This document shows positions 10,920 through 19,542 of a DNA stretch of 55,128 nt, piece by piece. This DNA comes from Candidatus Propionivibrio dominans (GTDB lineage Bacteria; Pseudomonadota; Gammaproteobacteria; Burkholderiales; Rhodocyclaceae), in NCBI GenBank assembly GCA_016709335.1, contig JADJNC010000021.1, forward strand, positions 1 through 55,128, written 5' to 3'. How positions within the stretch are numbered: the first letter of the stretch is position 1; every line of letters begins with the position of its first letter. The position numbers and the translations under genes were made by a program. The notes under the pieces are model-generated. The model made no database searches. It was given only the letters and a program-made list of their open reading frames with translations, and was not told the DNA's origin.

Positions 10920-12392
10920 ATGATCAAACAAAATACTGCATTACGTATCGGCATGCTTTGCAGCGCCATCGCCTTAACACTGCTGACAGGTTGCGACAAA
11001 AAAACAGATCCTGTTTCCGCGGCGGTTCAGGCCGACAAAAAGGCTGGTGTTAACGTGCCAAGCATTGCGGAAATCAAGGCCATCGCCGAGGAAGGCTTTA
11101 TCTACGGCCTGCCTATCGTGATGAACTATGCGGTGATGTATGAGTACGCTGTTGACAAAAACTCCGGTCAGTTCAAGGCCCGTTCAATCAGATCAAGAAT
11201 GAAGCACGGGTCTTCACCTACAAAGACACCGCCATCGTCACGCCCAATAGCGACACACCGTATTCGATCCTGTGGATGGATCTTCGTACCGAGCCGCTGG
11301 TGATTTCCGTTCCCAACGTGGAAAAAGGTCGTTACTTCACCGTCCAGCTGGAAGACGGCAATACCTTCAACTACGGCTACATCGGCAGTCGCACCACCGG
11401 CAATGAAGCGGGCGATTTCATGGTCGTCGGCCCGAACTGGACGGGTGAGACCCCTGCTGGCATCAAGAAGGTTTTTCGCTCCACCACTGAGTTCTCCGTT
11501 GCCGCGTTTCGAACCCAGCTTTTTAATGCAGAAGATATGCCGAACGTGGTGAAGGTCCAGAGTGGCTACAAGGCGCAGCCACTATCTGCTTTCCTTGGGC
11601 AGCCCGCACCGGCCGCCGCTACGACGGTTAATTTCCCGAAAATCAACAAGGAAATGGTAAAGACGAATTTCTTTGAATATCTCGACTTTGCTCTCCAGTT
11701 CGCGCCCGCCGGTCCCGAAGAAAAGGAAATTCGCGCCAAACTCGCCAGTATCGGCATCGGCCCGGGCAAGACATTTTACTTCAAAGACCTTTCACTCGAA
11801 CACAAGGCCGTTATCGGCCTTGGCATGAAGGAAGGCGAGGACAAGGTAGATAAATTCGTTGCAGGCATTGGCAAGACCATCAACGGCTGGGGAATCTACA
11901 CAGCCTTTGGCGACCGCGCCTTTTTCAACGGCAACTGGCTCCTGCGCGCGGCGGGCGCGAAGATTGGCATTTACGCCAACGACGCGGAGGAAGCGATGTA
12001 TCCGAAAAGCCGTCACGAAGCGACCGGCGAACTCCTTGACGGCAGCAAGCATAACTACACCCTCACTTTCCCCGCCGGCCAACTCCCACCGGAACGCTTC
12101 TGGTCAGTGACAATGTACGACGGCAAGTCTCAGCTTATCGAAAACCCGATCAACCGCTACCCTCATCAACTCGCCGATGCTGCCCGGACATGAAGAAGAA
12201 TGCGGATGGATCGCTCACGCTCTACATCCAGAAAGACTACCGGGAAAGGACAAGGAGTCCAATTGGCTGCCGGCGCCCAACGACACCATCTATCTGATTT
12301 TGCGCCTCTACTGGCCAAAGACTGAGGCGCCATCTATTCTTCCGGCTGGCGAAGGTACGTGGAGCCCGCCGGGCATTGTGCAGGCAAAGTGA
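10920..12392 (+). CDS. DUF1254/DUF1214 lipoprotein 2, several frame breaks
   Basis: This is a paralogue of the preceding gene with the same domain order. It starts at 10920 after AGAGGAAATA. The N-terminus carries a lipobox LLTGC with Cys25, so it is a predicted lipoprotein. DUF1254 appears as EEGFIYGLPIVMNYAVMYEY and DUF1214 as RFWSVTMYDGKSQLIENP. The frame breaks at 11179-11181 (one C lost) and then three times in the last 250 bases: near 12162 (one base gained), near 12187 (one C gained) and near 12241 (one C lost). With these corrected, the end reads GTWSPPGIVQAK. Paralogue 1 is secreted and this copy is lipid-anchored, which suggests the pair is split between soluble and membrane-bound forms. 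Confidence 0.83.
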
Positions 12393-12432
12393 CATTTGTT
12401 GATTGGCATACGATTGCACGTCATAACTAATA

Positions 12433-12462
12433 CAGCAGGCGGTGCTCACGCACCGTCTGCTG
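12433..12462 (+). terminator. strong hairpin after the DUF1254 pair
   Basis: CAGCAGGCGGTGC (12433-12445), loop TCAC, then GCACCGTCTGCTG (12450-12462) form a 13-bp stem with one G-T wobble. It lies 40 bases after the stop. No T-run follows, so it may stabilise the 3' end and not terminate on its own. Confidence 0.5.
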
Positions 12463-12497
12463 AACGTCTGCTGTTCTATGGCCTAAAAGTCGGCTTT

Positions 12498-12539
12498 GGG
12501 TCGCTATGCAAAGCTTTGCATAGCGACCCCTATGCATAG
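12498..12539. repeat. 32-bp perfect palindrome plus adjoining 10-bp palindrome
   Basis: GGGTCGCTATGCAAAG (12498-12513) is followed directly by its exact reverse complement (12514-12529), with no loop. The next ten bases CTATGCATAG (12530-12539) are palindromic too, so the core CTATGCA occurs three times. No gene covers it. It lies between the DUF1254 pair and the integrase remnant. Confidence 0.85.
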
Positions 12540-12825
12540 ATCTCAACTAGGGATAGTTCGAGCGGTCCAGAAGGGTTCGACTCATGCGCAGAGCGGTTCT
12601 TGGCGAGATCAGCCGGAATTGTTCTAAACATAGTTTTGGTAGTAGAGCCCCGTCGAGACTCCTCTTCTGAAGACTTTTTTCGGGCAAACCCGTTTATCTC
12701 TACTTGCAGGCATCAACTGACTTACGAAGGGCCATATCGCGCCAGCGCCGGATTTCACGGTGTCGTCTTCGAAACGCAGGCCGGACTTTTCGCAAGCATA
12801 TCTATGCGGATATCGCGTGCCAAGG
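12540..12825. other. non-coding remnant beside the integrase fragment
   Basis: The stretch between the palindrome and the end of the truncated integrase shows no gene I can support. The integrase homology stops sharply at about 12830, so this is foreign to the integrase gene and probably lies across a deletion or insertion joint. Confidence 0.4.
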
Positions 12826-13398
12826 TTAACCGCTGGTGGTGGCCCAGCCAAGCACGGACTCGATACGTCCGCGCAGGCGACTGGCGGTTTCGGTCTTGCT
12901 CTCCCAAATGAGTGAAAGACATTTCACAACCAGGCCGGTGTCGACCTCGGCCACGGGTAAATGGCCGAACACCGGACTGGCGTAAGTTTTGAGTGTGCTG
13001 GTCCATTGGCCAATATGCTTCGTGTTGTTCCAGCCCGCCTTGTGCGCCAGGATATAGGCCTCGGCGCACTGGTCAAAGCTCATCATCCTGGCACGGGCCA
13101 GTGCGGCCTCGATCTGAATTTGCTTCCTGGCGGCCAAGGGATTGATGCCCTCGATAAGCTGCTTCCGGGCGTCCAGCGCCTTCTGGCGAGCCTCGGCCAG
13201 ACTCACGGTATGCGTCGGCCCCAGTCCCATCCCGAACGGCTGGCCGGCCACCATGTAACGAAATAGCCAGGACTTCGCGCCGGTGGTGGTAATCTGGAGC
13301 GTCAAGCCGCCACCGTCGCCATACAGCCCCGGCTTGGTGAGCTTGGCTACTTGCAGTACGGAGAGTCTTTGTTGCTGGCGTGCCATGCTATCATTCAA
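12826..13398 (-). pseudogene. P4-type tyrosine integrase, N-terminal part only
   Basis: The 190-residue frame starts at 13398. It shows the DUF4102 arm-binding domain of P4-family integrases (LTKPGLYGDGGGLTLQI, SWLFRYMVAGQPFGMGLGP, VSLAEARQKALDARKQL) and the start of the core-binding domain ending RLRGRIESVLGWATTSG. Full members are about 400 residues, and the whole catalytic domain with its Arg-His-Arg-Tyr set is missing. It cannot recombine DNA. It marks an integrated element that has since been cut down. No tRNA gene or duplicated attachment site is visible close by. Confidence 0.85.
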
Positions 13399-13719
13399 CT
13401 ATCAAAACGACTATCAAATTGTAGCCGGATTTGAATGGATTGTACAGGACGAGCTAGGACGTAAATACGATGTAACCTATTGTTATGTAAGCTACTTTAT
13501 GGACGTCGTGGGATGCCAGTGGACTACTAAAAAGCGGTCACCCTCTCCGCCATTGGAATCAAATGCTTGGCCAAGCTGACAAGGTTTGGTTTTTTGTCTT
13601 TCATGTACTTTTGGTATAGCCGATTTCTAGGAAATTCGCATCAAGCGAACGCGAATTTGTGCATGATGATTTTTGGCGGAAGGTGATGACAAAAATGCAG
13701 CCTTGGAACAATACTGGCC
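13399..13719. other. intergenic, no gene seen
   Basis: This AT-richer stretch lies upstream of both the integrase fragment (leftward) and the IHF-like gene (rightward). No supported reading frame, tRNA or clear hairpin was seen. The IHF-like start is preceded by GGAACAATACTGGCC, a poor ribosome site. Confidence 0.4.
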
Positions 13720-14031
13720 ATGATTCGCTCTGACCCCAACGTCGCCCTCGCTATCCGATTCCCCAAATCATTAGCGAGCGATGCCGGGATTGCAGTCAAA
13801 GAGGTTCTTGTTGCCATCGCTCATTCAATGGCGCGTGGCGAGCGGGTTGAAGTCGGCAGCTTCGTAAGGTTCAGTGTGAACTGCCGCGCTTCCCGCGCAG
13901 GTCGTCATTCGATAACCGGAGAAAAAGTATCCGTTCCAGCGAAGTATGTTCCCAGCTGCATGACGGACAATGACGTATGGGAATTCTTTTCTCAACCGGT
14001 CATGCCCGTGAGAATCAAACAGGCCGCGTGA
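13720..14031 (+). CDS. divergent IHF/HU-family DNA-binding protein
   Basis: The 103-residue product aligns by eye with IHF-beta: a helical N-terminal half (DAGIAVKEVLVAIAHSMARG) followed by ERVEVGSFVRFSVNCR and RAGRHSITGEKVSVPAKYVP. Members normally have RNPxTG at the tip of the DNA-bending arm, whose proline inserts between bases. Here the tip reads RHSITG, so that proline is absent. The usual C-terminal FKPGKELR is replaced by CMTDNDVWEFF. The frame is open and shares TGATG with the next gene, so it is probably translated. It could be a fast-evolving paralogue with altered binding or a decaying copy. It is not the housekeeping ihfB. Confidence 0.75.
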   Translation: MIRSDPNVALAIRFPKSLASDAGIAVKEVLVAIAHSMARGERVEVGSFVRFSVNCRASRAGRHSITGEKVSVPAKYVPSCMTDNDVWEFFSQPVMPVRIKQAA

Positions 14032-14426
14032 TGCGTGCTTTCCCCGCAAATATCCTTCTCGTACCCAGATTCCAGCTACTGTCCTATCGCTGCGCCATTG
14101 TTCTTTACCTGTCGATTCTCATCTTCGGTTCAATTCCTGGCGCACGAGACGATATTGGTCAGTACGCATCGGGAGGCGTGCTGCATGCCGTTGCCTATTC
14201 AATTCTGACCTTGCTTCTTTTTTCAGGCAGCACCGGAAACCGGTCTGAACGCGCGGTCAAGTCTGTTCTCACGATTATGGCGATGGGTGCCTTCGATGAG
14301 TATGTGCAAAGTTTTTTCCCCTACCGAGCTGCCGATGTGATGGATTGGATGGTTGATGTCATTGCAGGATTTATCAGTGCAGCGATGTTGTGGGCGCTTT
14401 GGCCGAGGCTTATTGATTCGGAGTAG
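14031..14426 (+). CDS. VanZ-like membrane protein
   Basis: The protein has 131 residues. Its ATG overlaps the stop of the IHF-like gene (TGATG), so the two are probably translationally coupled. It has about four hydrophobic segments (YRCAIVLYLSILIFGSIPG, LHAVAYSILTLLLF, VLTIMAMGAFDEYVQSF, DVIAGFISAAMLWALW). The pattern GAFDEYVQSFFPYRAADVMD matches the conserved acidic loop of VanZ-like proteins. The enzymatic role of stand-alone VanZ-like proteins is unknown; VanZ itself lowers teicoplanin binding. The nearest downstream gene is sodB on the other strand. Confidence 0.8.
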   Translation: MRAFPANILLVPRFQLLSYRCAIVLYLSILIFGSIPGARDDIGQYASGGVLHAVAYSILTLLLFSGSTGNRSERAVKSVLTIMAMGAFDEYVQSFFPYRAADVMDWMVDVIAGFISAAMLWALWPRLIDSE

Positions 14427-14607
14427 GTACTGCTCTGAAGCGCACCTGTATCGAAAATTGATGCAATCCGGCGCACGAAGGTACTCTTGCAGGAAGTCCG
14501 AATGAACGCGCAGCCGAAAGAAAGCCGGCTGGTAAAGCAGGTGGTTCTTTTCTCTTTGCGTAGTCGCCAAGCCAGAATGCATTGGGTCGCAGGCAGAAAC
14601 CGGCTGG

Positions 14608-14682
14608 CAGTAGCCATTCGATTTGTGAAGCTGGCGGACGGCTCAAAACTGAAGGCGGTCATTGGCCATCAGAGGGTCGACG
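14608..14682. repeat. dispersed intergenic repeat, copy 1
   Basis: TAGCCATTCGATTTGTGAAG and, further on, GAAGGCGGTCATTGGCC then AGAGGGT match, in the same order, segments of 42034-42092 (CAGCCATTCATTTCGTG, CGAAGCGGCCATTGGCC, GAGGGT). A gap in the second copy explains the length difference. This is an eye alignment. Confidence 0.45.
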
Positions 14683-14772
14683 TCAGGGTAAAAAAGCCGG
14701 AGTCTGAGTGTAGGGTACGTGCCGCGAAGCAATTCCCTTGGGGCAGAGCCGGTAGATTTCCGGTCGTCCTTT

Positions 14773-14800
14773 CTGGATTGCGGCTTGCGCCGGTATGACG
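14773..14800. repeat. degenerate ATTCCGGC-type hairpin repeat
   Basis: GGATTGCGGCTTGCGCCGGT followed by ATGACG is the inverse orientation of the intact element at 50145-50173, with two changed bases in the stem. Such short palindromes are scattered between genes in many proteobacteria. Confidence 0.55.
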
Positions 14801-14830
14801 AGCCGTACTTGATGGCTAGCCAGGAAAAAT

Positions 14831-14855
14831 TTTGGGCACCTAAAAGGTGCCCAAA
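14831..14855 (-). terminator. intrinsic terminator of sodB
   Basis: TTTGGGCACC (14831-14840), loop TAAAA, GGTGCCCAAA (14846-14855) form a perfect 10-bp stem. Read on the minus strand it is followed by AAAATTTTT, a suitable tail. It lies 34 bases beyond the sodB stop. Confidence 0.8.
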
Positions 14856-14888
14856 TGATTTGTGCTTTACTGCTGCGAGAAAAAAGTT

Positions 14889-15479
14889 TCAGCCGGCGAA
14901 GTTCTTCTCGGCGAAGCCCCAGTTGACAAGGCTATTGAGGAAAGTCTCAACGAACTTCGGGCGCAGATTTCGATAGTCGATGTAGTAGGCATGTTCCCAC
15001 ACGTCGATGCACAGCAGCGCCTTGTCGCCGGTGGTCAGCGGGGTGCCGGCGGCGCCCATGTTGACGATGTCAACCGAACCATCGGATTTCTTGACCAGCC
15101 AGGTCCAGGCGGAACCGAAGTTGCCGACAGCCGAGGTCTGAAAGGCTTTCTTGAATTCGTCGAGGGAGCCCCACTTCCTGTTGATCGCATCTGCCAGTGC
15201 ACCGCCCGGAGCGCCGCCGCCATTCGGCTTCAGGCAGTTCCAGAAGAAGGTGTGGTTCCACACCTGTGCAGCGTTGTTGTAGATTCCGCCCGCAGGCGCT
15301 TTCTTGACAATGGCTTCGAGGGGCAGATTTTCGTACTCGGTGCCCTTGATCAGATTGTTCAGGTTGGTGACGTATGCCTGATGATGTTTGGCGTAGTGGT
15401 ATTCGAAGGTTTCCTTCGACATGTGCGGGGCCAGTGCATCCATGGCAAAAGGCAGTTGCGGCAGTTGATGTTCCATCAT
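14889..15479 (-). CDS. sodB: superoxide dismutase [Fe]
   Basis: The protein has 196 residues and no signal peptide, so it is cytoplasmic. It converts superoxide to oxygen and hydrogen peroxide. The metal ligands are visible in [23 protein letters not shown] and [13 protein letters not shown]. The pattern, including [12 protein letters not shown] and GSAWTWL, is that of the iron type. The start at 15479 or one codon later follows AAGGAGAA. It lies 34 bases downstream of xseA on the same strand and can be co-transcribed. A good terminator follows. I see no clear Fur box upstream. Confidence 0.93.
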   Translation of the reverse strand: MMEHQLPQLPFAMDALAPHMSKETFEYHYAKHHQAYVTNLNNLIKGTEYENLPLEAIVKKAPAGGIYNNAAQVWNHTFFWNCLKPNGGGAPGGALADAINRKWGSLDEFKKAFQTSAVGNFGSAWTWLVKKSDGSVDIVNMGAAGTPLTTGDKALLCIDVWEHAYYIDYRNLRPKFVETFLNSLVNWGFAEKNFAG

Positions 15480-15513
15480 TTCTCCTTGGTTTGCTTCAGG
15501 TGGGGTGTTGTTT

Positions 15514-16905
15514 TCAGCTTGAGGGTAATTGCGAGTTCGGTATTATAGGTTGCCTGGTCACCGAAGTAACGGTAGCCTCCGCGCAACCAACGTGGAAGGA
15601 GACAGCAATGCGATCATTTGGTTCCAGTGCACGGCTGTCACGCAGGATGCCGCCCGCGGCGTCGGTGACAATGCTGTAGCCCCGTTCCAGTACGGCGTCC
15701 GGGTTGAGGTGATTGAGGCTGGCTGCGATGCGCAAGAGGTCGGCGGATTTGCTGCGCAAAGTATTTTGCCATTCGCTGTGCAGTTTTGGCGTCAGTGCCT
15801 CAAGTCGTCTGGCGAGCCGGCTGGTATCCGGACGCGCCAGCAGCAAGCGGCGGGACAGGCCGGCGAGCGTGTTGCGGCCGCGCGTGCTGGCCTGGGTCAG
15901 GCCACCGTCAAGGCGGCGGCGCAGATTGAGCAGGTTCTCGCGTTGTTGCGCAAGACGCTGTGCCGGGTGCCGCAAGCGAAGAGCCAGCCAGTCGAGGTGC
16001 TGAGTGCGCTGATCAAGGACTTGCCTGCTCTGGCGACGCAGTGCGAACCGGCAATCGACGAGGCGCGCGTAGAGCGCTGAGCGTTCCGGCGCCGCAAGCT
16101 CGGCCGCCGCCGTGGGCGTCGGCGCGCGCTGATCGGCGGCGAAATCGGCGATGGTGAAGTCGGTCTCGTGACCGACGCCGGTGATGACCGGGATGGCGCA
16201 GGCGCGGATCGCCCGCGCCAGTGCTTCGTCATTGAACGCCCACAAGTCTTCGAGGCTGCCGCCTCCCCGGCAGACGATGAGGACATCGCAGTCTCGCCGT
16301 TTGCTCGCGCAATTTATGGCGCTGGCGATCTGAGCAGCGGCGCCTTCGCCCTGTACCGGCGTTGGATAGAGCACCAGGCCGACGTGTGGTGCACGACGCA
16401 TGAGGGTGCTCAGAACATCGCTGAGTGCGGCGGCCTGCAGTGAGGTGACAATGCCGATGCGGCGCGGGAAAGCGGGCATCGGGCGCTTGCCTGCGCCGGC
16501 AAAAAGTCCCTCGCGTTCGAGCTTTTCCTTGAGCCGGAGAAACTGTTCGTAAAGATTGCCAAGCCCAGCCTTGCGAGCCGCTTCGACATTGAGCTGGAAG
16601 TCGCCGCGTGCTTCGTAGAGCGTGACCAGGACGCGTGCTTCAATGTGCTGCCCGTTTTCCAGACGCCAGCCAAGAAGCTGGGCGCGGTTGCGGAACATGA
16701 CGCAGCGCACCTGAGCCGCCGCATCCTTGAGCGAGAAATAAACGTGTCCCGAGGCAGCGTAGGTCAGATTGGATACTTCGCCGGCGACCCAGCAGAGCGG
16801 GAAGGCGGACTCGAGCCGTTCGCGTGCAAGCCGGTTGAGCATTGATACCGGAATCACAGTAGCAGATGGGGCAAGGCTTGCGCCGGAGGGGGTGCGCTCT
16901 GACAT
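15514..16905 (-). CDS. xseA: exodeoxyribonuclease VII large subunit
   Basis: The protein has 463 residues, close to the family length. It starts [20 protein letters not shown] and then shows the N-terminal OB-fold ([40 protein letters not shown]). The catalytic domain follows with [37 protein letters not shown] and [19 protein letters not shown]. The C-terminal half is a long Arg/Leu-rich coiled coil, and it ends with the typical [10 protein letters not shown] segment. With XseB it degrades single-stranded DNA to oligonucleotides. The small subunit gene is not in the window. The frame is intact. Confidence 0.95.
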   Translation of the reverse strand: MSERTPSGASLAPSATVIPVSMLNRLARERLESAFPLCWVAGEVSNLTYAASGHVYFSLKDAAAQVRCVMFRNRAQLLGWRLENGQHIEARVLVTLYEARGDFQLNVEAARKAGLGNLYEQFLRLKEKLEREGLFAGAGKRPMPAFPRRIGIVTSLQAAALSDVLSTLMRRAPHVGLVLYPTPVQGEGAAAQIASAINCASKRRDCDVLIVCRGGGSLEDLWAFNDEALARAIRACAIPVITGVGHETDFTIADFAADQRAPTPTAAAELAAPERSALYARLVDCRFALRRQSRQVLDQRTQHLDWLALRLRHPAQRLAQQRENLLNLRRRLDGGLTQASTRGRNTLAGLSRRLLLARPDTSRLARRLEALTPKLHSEWQNTLRSKSADLLRIAASLNHLNPDAVLERGYSIVTDAAGGILRDSRALEPNDRIAVSFHVGCAEATVTSVTRQPIIPNSQLPSS

Positions 16906-17110
16906 GCGCCAATTCTACATCCAAGTCAATTCATTCACACCCTGTGCCTGTTTCAGCGCAGAAATGGGCTGAAACACTCATAGAATCAGGGGGTATAATT
17001 TAACCAATTGATTTCAAATGATTTATTTTGCTGCCTGTTTTCCCGGCAAAGTAAGAAAAATCCTTTTACAAACAGCACTTAGGACCTGGTTTTCACTTTA
17101 ATCCACAAAG

Positions 17111-17133
17111 TTATCCACAGATTTTGTGGATAA
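17111..17133. promoter_or_regulatory. two inverted perfect DnaA boxes
   Basis: TTATCCACA (17111-17119) and TGTGGATAA (17125-17133) are both perfect matches to the DnaA box, in inverted orientation with five bases between. A near match TTAATCCACA starts at 17098. They lie in the divergent xseA-exbB gap, next to an AT-rich stretch (about 16993-17033). Known role of such boxes: binding of the replication initiator DnaA. Confidence 0.6.
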
Positions 17134-17220
17134 GATTCTCGATTTAACGACTAACAGGGCTTGCCGCTGAGGTCGGCTCAGGCTAAAGTCGCAAGTTGAA
17201 AAATTCCTGAGGGGGAAAGC

Positions 17221-17829
17221 GTGTTTTCAATCATTCTGGCTGCCGGTTGGCCCATCTGGCCCTTGTTGTTGGCGTCAATCATTGCCGTCGCCCTGATCAT
17301 CGAGCGCACGGTGGCTTTGCGTCGTGCCAAGGTGTTGCCGAGTGGTTTGTTGCAACGCGTGGTTGCCGAGTATCGGCAAAGCGGCGTCAATGAAGCGATG
17401 CTGGCCAATCTGGAGGCGCAATCCCCGCTCGGGCGGGTGCTGGGTGCCGGCTTGCGCAATGTCGGTAGTTCACGCGAGATCATGCGCGAGGCGATTGAGG
17501 AGGCCGGTGCCGTGGTCGCCCATGAACTTGATCGCTATCTCACAACGCTGGGCACCATCGCCTCGATCAGCCCGCTGATGGGTCTGTTTGGCACGGTAGT
17601 CGGCATGATCGAGATATTCGGTTCGCAGTCACCGAGCGGAACCAATCCGCTGCAACTGGCTCACGGCATCTCGGTGGCGCTTTACAACACCGGTTTTGGT
17701 CTGATCATCGCCATTCCTGGAATGATTTTCTGGCGCCATTTCCGCGCATTGGTCAATGGCTTCGTGATCGAAATGCAGCAGCAGGCTGTGCGCATGGTCG
17801 AGGTTTTGCACGGCGAGCGCAAGGCTTGA
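17221..17829 (+). CDS. exbB: MotA/TolQ/ExbB-family proton channel
   Basis: The protein has 202 residues and starts with GTG at 17221 behind GAGGGGGAAAGC. It has three membrane segments: near 8-28, and a pair in LTTLGTIASISPLMGLFGTV and IAIPGMIFWRHF. The second and third form the proton path, with the conserved small residues and Thr of GLFGTVVGMIEIF. ExbB assembles as a pentamer around ExbD and converts proton flow into work on an energiser such as TonB. exbD follows 10 bases later. The exbB-exbD-lpxK order is common in betaproteobacteria. The partner TonB-type protein is not in the window. Confidence 0.92.
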   Translation: MFSIILAAGWPIWPLLLASIIAVALIIERTVALRRAKVLPSGLLQRVVAEYRQSGVNEAMLANLEAQSPLGRVLGAGLRNVGSSREIMREAIEEAGAVVAHELDRYLTTLGTIASISPLMGLFGTVVGMIEIFGSQSPSGTNPLQLAHGISVALYNTGFGLIIAIPGMIFWRHFRALVNGFVIEMQQQAVRMVEVLHGERKA

Positions 17830-17839
17830 GGAACGAGCG

Positions 17840-18256
17840 ATGAATTTTCAACGCGGTCGCGATCACGATGTCCCCGAAATCAATCTGATTCCTCTGATCG
17901 ATGTGTTGCTGGTGATCATCATTTTTTTGATGCTGACGACGACCTATTCCAAGTTCTCCGGCCTGGAGATCAACCTGCCGACGGCCGACGCCAGCAAGCA
18001 GGCCGAGCAGCCGAACGAGGTCAACGTGGCGGTGACGGCGAGCGGGCAGGTGCTGGTCAACAAGTCGCCTCTGGCAGCGACCGATGTAAAGACGATCAGC
18101 GAAGCCTTGCGGCGTGCTGCGGGTGACAACAAGGACCCGGTCATTGTCATCAATGCCGACGCCAAGGCGACGCATCAAAGCGTGGTCGACATCATGCAGG
18201 CTGCACAGACGGCCGGCTTTCCTCACATATCGTTCGCTACCCAGTCGCCGCGCTGA
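17840..18256 (+). CDS. exbD: ExbD/TolR-family biopolymer transport protein
   Basis: The protein has 138 residues. A short cytoplasmic start (MNFQRGRDHDVPEIN) is followed by one membrane helix LIPLIDVLLVIIIFLMLTTT that carries the essential Asp (Asp21). A periplasmic domain with EINLPTADAS and DPVIVINADAKATHQSVVDI then follows. It works inside the ExbB pentamer. It lies between exbB and lpxK, with short spacing on both sides. Confidence 0.92.
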   Translation: MNFQRGRDHDVPEINLIPLIDVLLVIIIFLMLTTTYSKFSGLEINLPTADASKQAEQPNEVNVAVTASGQVLVNKSPLAATDVKTISEALRRAAGDNKDPVIVINADAKATHQSVVDIMQAAQTAGFPHISFATQSPR

Positions 18257-18299
18257 TGGCGCGCTCAGGCGTCATTGATCAGTTGCCGCTGAGTCACTG

Positions 18300-19370
18300 A
18301 TGAGTTCTAGCGCTATCGAACTGCGATTGCGCGGCCTGTGGTACCGGCAGCAACTGGCCCTTGCGCTCATTCCCCTGTTACCCCTTTCGTGGCTTTTCCG
18401 ACTGATTGTCTGCTTGCGGCATGGCTTGTATCGCTGCGGCGTGTTGCGTTCGTATCGTCTGCCGGTGCCGGTCATCGTGATTGGCAATCTGACCGTGGGG
18501 GGCAGCGGCAAGACGCCGCTTGTTCTGTGGCTGGTTGAACGCCTGCACGAACAGGGCTGGCGGCCGGGGATTATCAGTCGGGGCTATGGCGGTGTGGCAA
18601 AGGGCGTGCAGGCGGTTGCGCACGATTCCTCTTCTGCGGTGGTGGGTGACGAGCCACTGTTGCTGGCGCGGCGCAGCAGGGTGCCGGTTTTTGTTGCTCG
18701 CGATCGGGTGGTCGCCGGACAGGCCTTGCTGAGCGCGCATCCGGAATGCAATGTGATCATTTCAGACGACGGGCTTCAACACTACCGCATGCAGCGCTCG
18801 GTCGAAATAGCCGTGTTTGATGCTCGCGGCGCGGGAAATGCCCGGATGTTGCCGGCCGGCCCGTTGCGCGAGCCGCTGCTCCGTTTGTCGAAGGCAACGG
18901 CGGTGGTGTGGAACGCTCTTCCGAAGACGCAGGCACTGATAATGGCACCGGCGCAGATGGCCCGGGCCACGCTCGCCTTGCCTCAATTCACGATGCGCCT
19001 GGTTGCTCAGCGTTTTTTTTCGCTGTCGGATGTGCAGGTTCGGTGTACTGCTGACGATCTGCGCGGCAAACGCCTTTACGCGATGGCCGGTATTGGCGAT
19101 CCTTCCCGTTTCTTTGCGCAGCTTGCCGCCCTGGAGCTTGAGTTCAAAGCGTATCCGTTCCCTGATCACCATGATTACTGCCCGGCAGATCTGGCTTTCG
19201 CAGACGATGGCTTGCTGCTGATGACCGAGAAGGATGCGGTAAAATGTGCCTCACTGACTGCGCGCGAGGCGTGGGTGTTGCCGGTTGATGCGCAAATTGT
19301 TGCGGCACCCGACGGCCAATCATTGCTCGACATTATTCTGGAGAAAATCAATGGACGCACGCTTGCTTGA
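18300..19370 (+). CDS. lpxK: tetraacyldisaccharide 4'-kinase
   Basis: The protein has 356 residues. It phosphorylates the 4' position of the lipid A disaccharide, the sixth step of lipid A synthesis, at the inner membrane. A hydrophobic N-terminal region ([19 protein letters not shown]) is followed by the Walker A sequence [11 protein letters not shown] (62-72), then [18 protein letters not shown] and [12 protein letters not shown], all family signatures. The last 20 bases overlap the start of ycaR. The start at 18300 follows a weak ribosome site, but no better start precedes it in frame. Confidence 0.94.
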   Translation: MSSSAIELRLRGLWYRQQLALALIPLLPLSWLFRLIVCLRHGLYRCGVLRSYRLPVPVIVIGNLTVGGSGKTPLVLWLVERLHEQGWRPGIISRGYGGVAKGVQAVAHDSSSAVVGDEPLLLARRSRVPVFVARDRVVAGQALLSAHPECNVIISDDGLQHYRMQRSVEIAVFDARGAGNARMLPAGPLREPLLRLSKATAVVWNALPKTQALIMAPAQMARATLALPQFTMRLVAQRFFSLSDVQVRCTADDLRGKRLYAMAGIGDPSRFFAQLAALELEFKAYPFPDHHDYCPADLAFADDGLLLMTEKDAVKCASLTAREAWVLPVDAQIVAAPDGQSLLDIILEKINGRTLA

Positions 19371-19527
19371 TATCCTGGTCTGCCCGATCTGCAAGGCCAA
19401 TCTCGAATACCGCAAGATCGAGTCGGAACTGATCTGCAAACCGTGCAAGCTGGCTTTCCCTGTCCGCGACGACATACCGGTCATGCTCGAAGACGAGGCG
19501 CGCCACCTTGATGTCGATGCAGCATGA
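19351..19527 (+). CDS. ycaR: Trm112-family protein YcaR
   Basis: This 58-residue protein starts at 19351, inside the end of lpxK, behind GGAGAAAATCA. It begins [20 protein letters not shown] and has a second Cys pair, ICKPC. These four cysteines form the zinc-ribbon-like knuckle of Trm112 proteins. The gene nearly always sits between lpxK and kdsB in beta- and gammaproteobacteria. Its role is not settled; Trm112 relatives stabilise methyltransferases. The frame is intact. Confidence 0.9.
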   Translation: MDARLLDILVCPICKANLEYRKIESELICKPCKLAFPVRDDIPVMLEDEARHLDVDAA

Positions 19528-19542
19528 ATATCGGTTGACGAG

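Larger units (their letters stand above)
14427..14825. other. intergenic with degenerate dispersed repeats
   Basis: No gene is supported. The stretch holds a repeat copy at 14608-14682 that resembles one at 42034-42092, and a degenerate copy of an ATTCCGGC hairpin at 14773-14800. Open frames here follow the repeat content and have no family match. Confidence 0.5.

Noticed and set aside
12600..12911. Plus-strand frame of 103 codons over the integrase end
   Set aside because: It overlaps the integrase fragment antisense and has no family match.
13399..13719. tRNA gene as attachment site for the P4-type integrase
   Set aside because: No cloverleaf or TTC-loop sequence was found in the gap on either strand.
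14487..14798. Frame of 103 codons between VanZ and sodB
   Set aside because: It runs through two dispersed repeats, ends in the ATTCCGGC-type hairpin and shows no domain.
17098..17133. Chromosomal origin of replication
   Set aside because: Only two perfect DnaA boxes and no dnaA, dnaN, gyrB or rpmH nearby. Kept only as a regulatory finding.
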